Source: Ipomoea triloba
Lineage: Eukaryota; Streptophyta; Magnoliopsida; Solanales; Convolvulaceae
Assembly: GCF_003576645.1 (NCBI RefSeq)
Contig: NC_044916.1
Coordinates: 7,646,633-7,710,632 of the forward strand
Direction: 5' to 3'
Length of the DNA stretch: 64,000 bases
Shown here: in pieces, positions 61,384 to 64,000 of the stretch
Layout of the letters: every line of letters starts with the position of its first letter
Position numbering within the stretch: the first letter of the stretch is position 1
Notes under the pieces: model-generated
Told to the model about the DNA's origin: nothing
The model's input: the letters and a program-made list of their open reading frames with translations, nothing else
Databases searched by the model: none
Program-made: the position numbers and the translations under genes

Positions 61384-61984
61384 GTATCAAATGGCAAATT
61401 ATACCGTGCACCACGGTACACATAGCAATGTGCACCACGTACCTAAACGACGTCGTTTTGAGCATTGTAAACTAATCGTTCGTTTTTTTAGAAATCACGT
61501 TTCCCGTTTCGGCCGGTCTCTGTATTTATGTTAATATTCTGTGTATTCCAAGCAATCATTCTGTGTATTCTAGGTAACCGTTCTGTGTATTCTAGGCAAC
61601 CATTATGTATATTCATGTTAGTAACACATGTTGTGATGTGTTTGTGCATTCGAATGTTTAGGAGAATGAGTTCTGTGTATTTTGTGTCAATATTTTGTGT
61701 ATTCATGTTATTAACACAGGTTGTGATGTATTTGTGCATTCGAACATTAGGAGGATGAGTTCTGTGTATTGTGTGTCAATATTCTGTGTATTCTGGGCAA
61801 ACATTTTGTGTATTCTAGGCAAACGTTCTGTGTATTCTAGATAATGATTATGTGTATTATAGATAATGAATTGCCTGGAGTCATTCGCGTCCGCGTCCAC
61901 TAACACCAAAACGACGTCGTTTTACGTACGTGGTGCACATTGCTATGTGCACCGTGGTGCAGGGTATAACGATTGGTATCAAAT
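61384..61984. mobile_element. Mutator-like element with TGTGTATTCTAG repeat core
   Basis: The element is 61393-61975 between perfect GTATCAAAT duplications (61384-61392, 61976-61984). The empty site ACATGTATCAAATATATAAA is intact at 48847-48866. Ends are GGCAAATTATACCGTGCACC and, inverted, CAATCGTTATACCCTGCACC. Both carry GCACATAGCAATGTGCAC and ACGACGTCGT. The core is ~22-bp units such as TCTGTGTATTCTAGGCAACC. Inverted relative to the 43010 copy. Confidence 0.95.
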
Positions 61985-62137
61985 ATATAAATATGAAAGT
62001 GTTCTGTTCATTAAAAAAAATGGATAATTGCGTTACTTACTTGTCAATTTATTATCTCAGTTTGTATTTGATGATATAAATATTATTAAAACACATGAAG
62101 AGCTTGATGATATTAACTTATACGATATTAACTTATA

Positions 62138-62758
62138 CTTAAAAACAAGGTTGCAAAAATTGCGTCTAGGTGCTACAGTGCTAGGCGGCGCTCGGCCACG
62201 TCGAGGAAGGTCGGAATCAGCCTCCTCTGCGGACAGCCGTATAACCCAAAAAAAAAATAAATAAATAAATAAATCGCCCTCGCCTAAACATAAATGGCCT
62301 TATCAAATTTGGTCATCGTCACTCACCAAAGAATAGAGCCCAGTAGACGTCGCTTACCACAGACCACCAGCAACGATGGTGATGGGACGAGCTCCGGCAA
62401 CCTTGAACCTCTGCTCAGACTTCATATTTGGCTTGCGAATTTGCTCCGGCGGCCTTGAATTCACCTCTCCCCTCCGTTCCTCTCCTCTTGCAAATGTGTG
62501 ATTTAGATCTGACTTTGACTCCATCCTCCAACGCTCTCCCTCCTTCCGTCCTTCTCGCGCGCATTAGTATAGAGAAGTGGAAAAAAGATTGTTTTATCGT
62601 GTATGGCGGTGTTCATATTTGACTATTTGAGTATTTGACTTTGACTCCTTTTCTCCCTTTAGCCAATTAGCCATTTGGTCTTTATATCCCCTTAGTCTCT
62701 TTAATAAAAATCGGGCGCCTAGAAGGCGCCAAGCGATTTTTTCAACCTTGCTTAACAA
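62138..62758. mobile_element. hAT-type non-autonomous element (copy B)
   Basis: The element is 62146-62750 between CTTAAAAA and CTTAACAA. The left end CAAGGTTGCAAAAATTGCG is better preserved than in copy A, and the element is about 120 bp shorter. The duplicated proline-rich frame appears at 62428-62622. Confidence 0.8.
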
Positions 62759-63308
62759 TGGAGTTTAAAATTTCAAAGACTTGGAAAATCGAGTATAGTC
62801 TCAACTTGTAGATCGAGTATTTCTTTGGAGGGACTTTATATATACCAGTTAGCTAGCCTACGTTGAAAGATATTCTAAAGATATTTTATATGCATGGATA
62901 AATATCGTTTATTTAACACACTAATAGTTGTCCAATCTCTTAAAGTAGATAAAGACCTATTTAAACTCGAAAATGATAATAAGGATGTTTTAAAACTAGA
63001 AGTTCATTACTTTATGGCCTTTTGAGCACTACTTTATTAGGACCACAAATTCAATAATTGCATCAGTACAGTCTTGATATTCTATTTGAAATGAACTTGC
63101 TAGCGACATTTAGTGCTTGTGCTATAATGAAACATTAGAACAATGCCAAACATATCTATTGGTATCTTCGAGGTACAAAAGATTTTGACATTTATGTGAG
63201 AAACCAAGATATTGCTTTTATGGGCTACTTAGGAATGAACTATTTGGTTTGCTCTAGTGACATTCTAGCATATTTGTTCACCAAATCCCTTTCTTTGAAA
63301 AATGTGTT

Positions 63309-63429
63309 CATTATATCATGGTTGAACAAATCGATAAACGCTCGAGGGATGCCTAGCACCTAGGGCGCCTACGCAGGGATTAATCAGCGCCTATGCGCCC
63401 GTGTATTTTTTATTTTATAAAAATTTGTA

Positions 63430-63460
<31 letters not shown>

Positions 63461-63781
63461 AATTTTTAAGACTTAATAATTATAAACTATTTAATACTTT
63501 AATAGTTAATACTAAAATATTAAATATTAACCTAAAAAAATCTAGAGTTTGAACAATTAGGGTTATTTCGCTCAAAATGATGTCGTTTTAAGTGAAATAA
63601 CCCGTTTTGAAAAAATTGGAACAATAGCTAATAGACCAACTAGGCGGCCTAAAAGGTGCCTAGTCGACCTAATCGGGGCCTAGGAAGCCTAGGTGGCGCT
63701 TAAGTAGCCTAGCTGGCTAGCTACCTAGACCACCGATTATAGTAATACGCTAGGCGGGATTTTTGCAACACTGCATTATAT
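63309..63781. mobile_element. hAT-type MITE with CGCCTAGG repeats (copy B)
   Basis: The element is 63317-63773 between CATTATAT duplications (63309-63316, 63774-63781), in the same place as copy A. Confidence 0.82.
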
Positions 63782-64000
63782 TTGAAAGTGTAAGCTTTGA
63801 AAATTATTATCTTCAAGGAGAGTGACATTTTCTTGAATAAATTTTGAAGATTAGATCTTGAAGACCAACAATTGTACTCTGTTTCCTTTGGTTATGTTTT
63901 GATAAAATTCTCAATTAAATATTTTTAATGAGGTAGCTAGTGCAACACAACATTTACTTTTTTTTTCTCAACTAATTTTTTCCCGTTAAATTTTTCTAGT

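Larger units (their letters stand above)
60905..64000 (+). repeat. Decayed Copia segment, duplication copy B
   Basis: Counterpart of 48350-51000, running off the window. It shares the microsatellite, both hAT insertions and the deleted Copia polymerase, and carries the additional Mutator-like insertion at 61393. Confidence 0.75.

Overview
The window is nuclear DNA of a flowering plant, most likely a eudicot (perhaps an asterid; a Convolvulaceae/Ipomoea-like source is only an impression). Evidence: spliced genes with GT-AG introns, AT-rich intergenic DNA, plant-specific families (LRR-XII receptor kinase, TIP aquaporin, plant synaptotagmin), and many plant transposons. It is a draft assembly: single Ns at 45230 and 59870 mark gaps, and a 1774-bp stretch repeated on either side of the first N is almost certainly an unmerged contig overlap.

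Genes. Two paralogous non-RD LRR-XII receptor kinases lie on the minus strand. The copy at 16092-19584 is intact. The copy at 108-3289 carries one in-frame stop inside the LRRs. A three-exon tonoplast aquaporin (TIP4;1 type) is at 29966-32260, minus. A 13-exon synaptotagmin (SMP plus two C2 domains) is at 35178-38950, plus, and has a suspicious exon-2 splice donor. It converges on an 8-exon EamA/DMT-type transporter at 39391-42224, minus. A possible small secreted peptide gene is at 51490-51723, minus. A decayed pectin acetylesterase is at about 57165-58990, minus. No tRNA, rRNA or CRISPR feature was seen.

Mobile DNA fills most of the rest and can be resolved by target-site duplications (TSDs) and by comparing paralogous occupied and empty sites. 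The most interesting set is a family of Mutator-like non-autonomous elements with 9-bp TSDs. They share asymmetric termini (GGCAAATTAT... at one end, CARTnnTTAT... at the other), most carry a subterminal palindrome, and the larger ones have cores built from unrelated ~20-24-bp tandem repeats. Five copies have perfect TSDs (7566, 9090, 28047, 43010, 61393) and there are several relics. Other elements are a non-autonomous Helitron (10308-11593), a CACTA element (53866-55660), two hAT-type families with 8-bp TSDs, a 5'-truncated LINE with a 24-bp TSD, SINEs, a Copia element inserted in a probable MULE gene (21636-23340), short or LTR-only retroelements, and several foldback MITEs.

Two segmental duplications give relative dates: about 6040-9400 with 26458-29425, and about 48350-51000 with 60905 to the window end. 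The second pair is a decayed Copia polymerase carrying the same two hAT insertions in both copies; only the 61 kb copy has the Mutator-like element.
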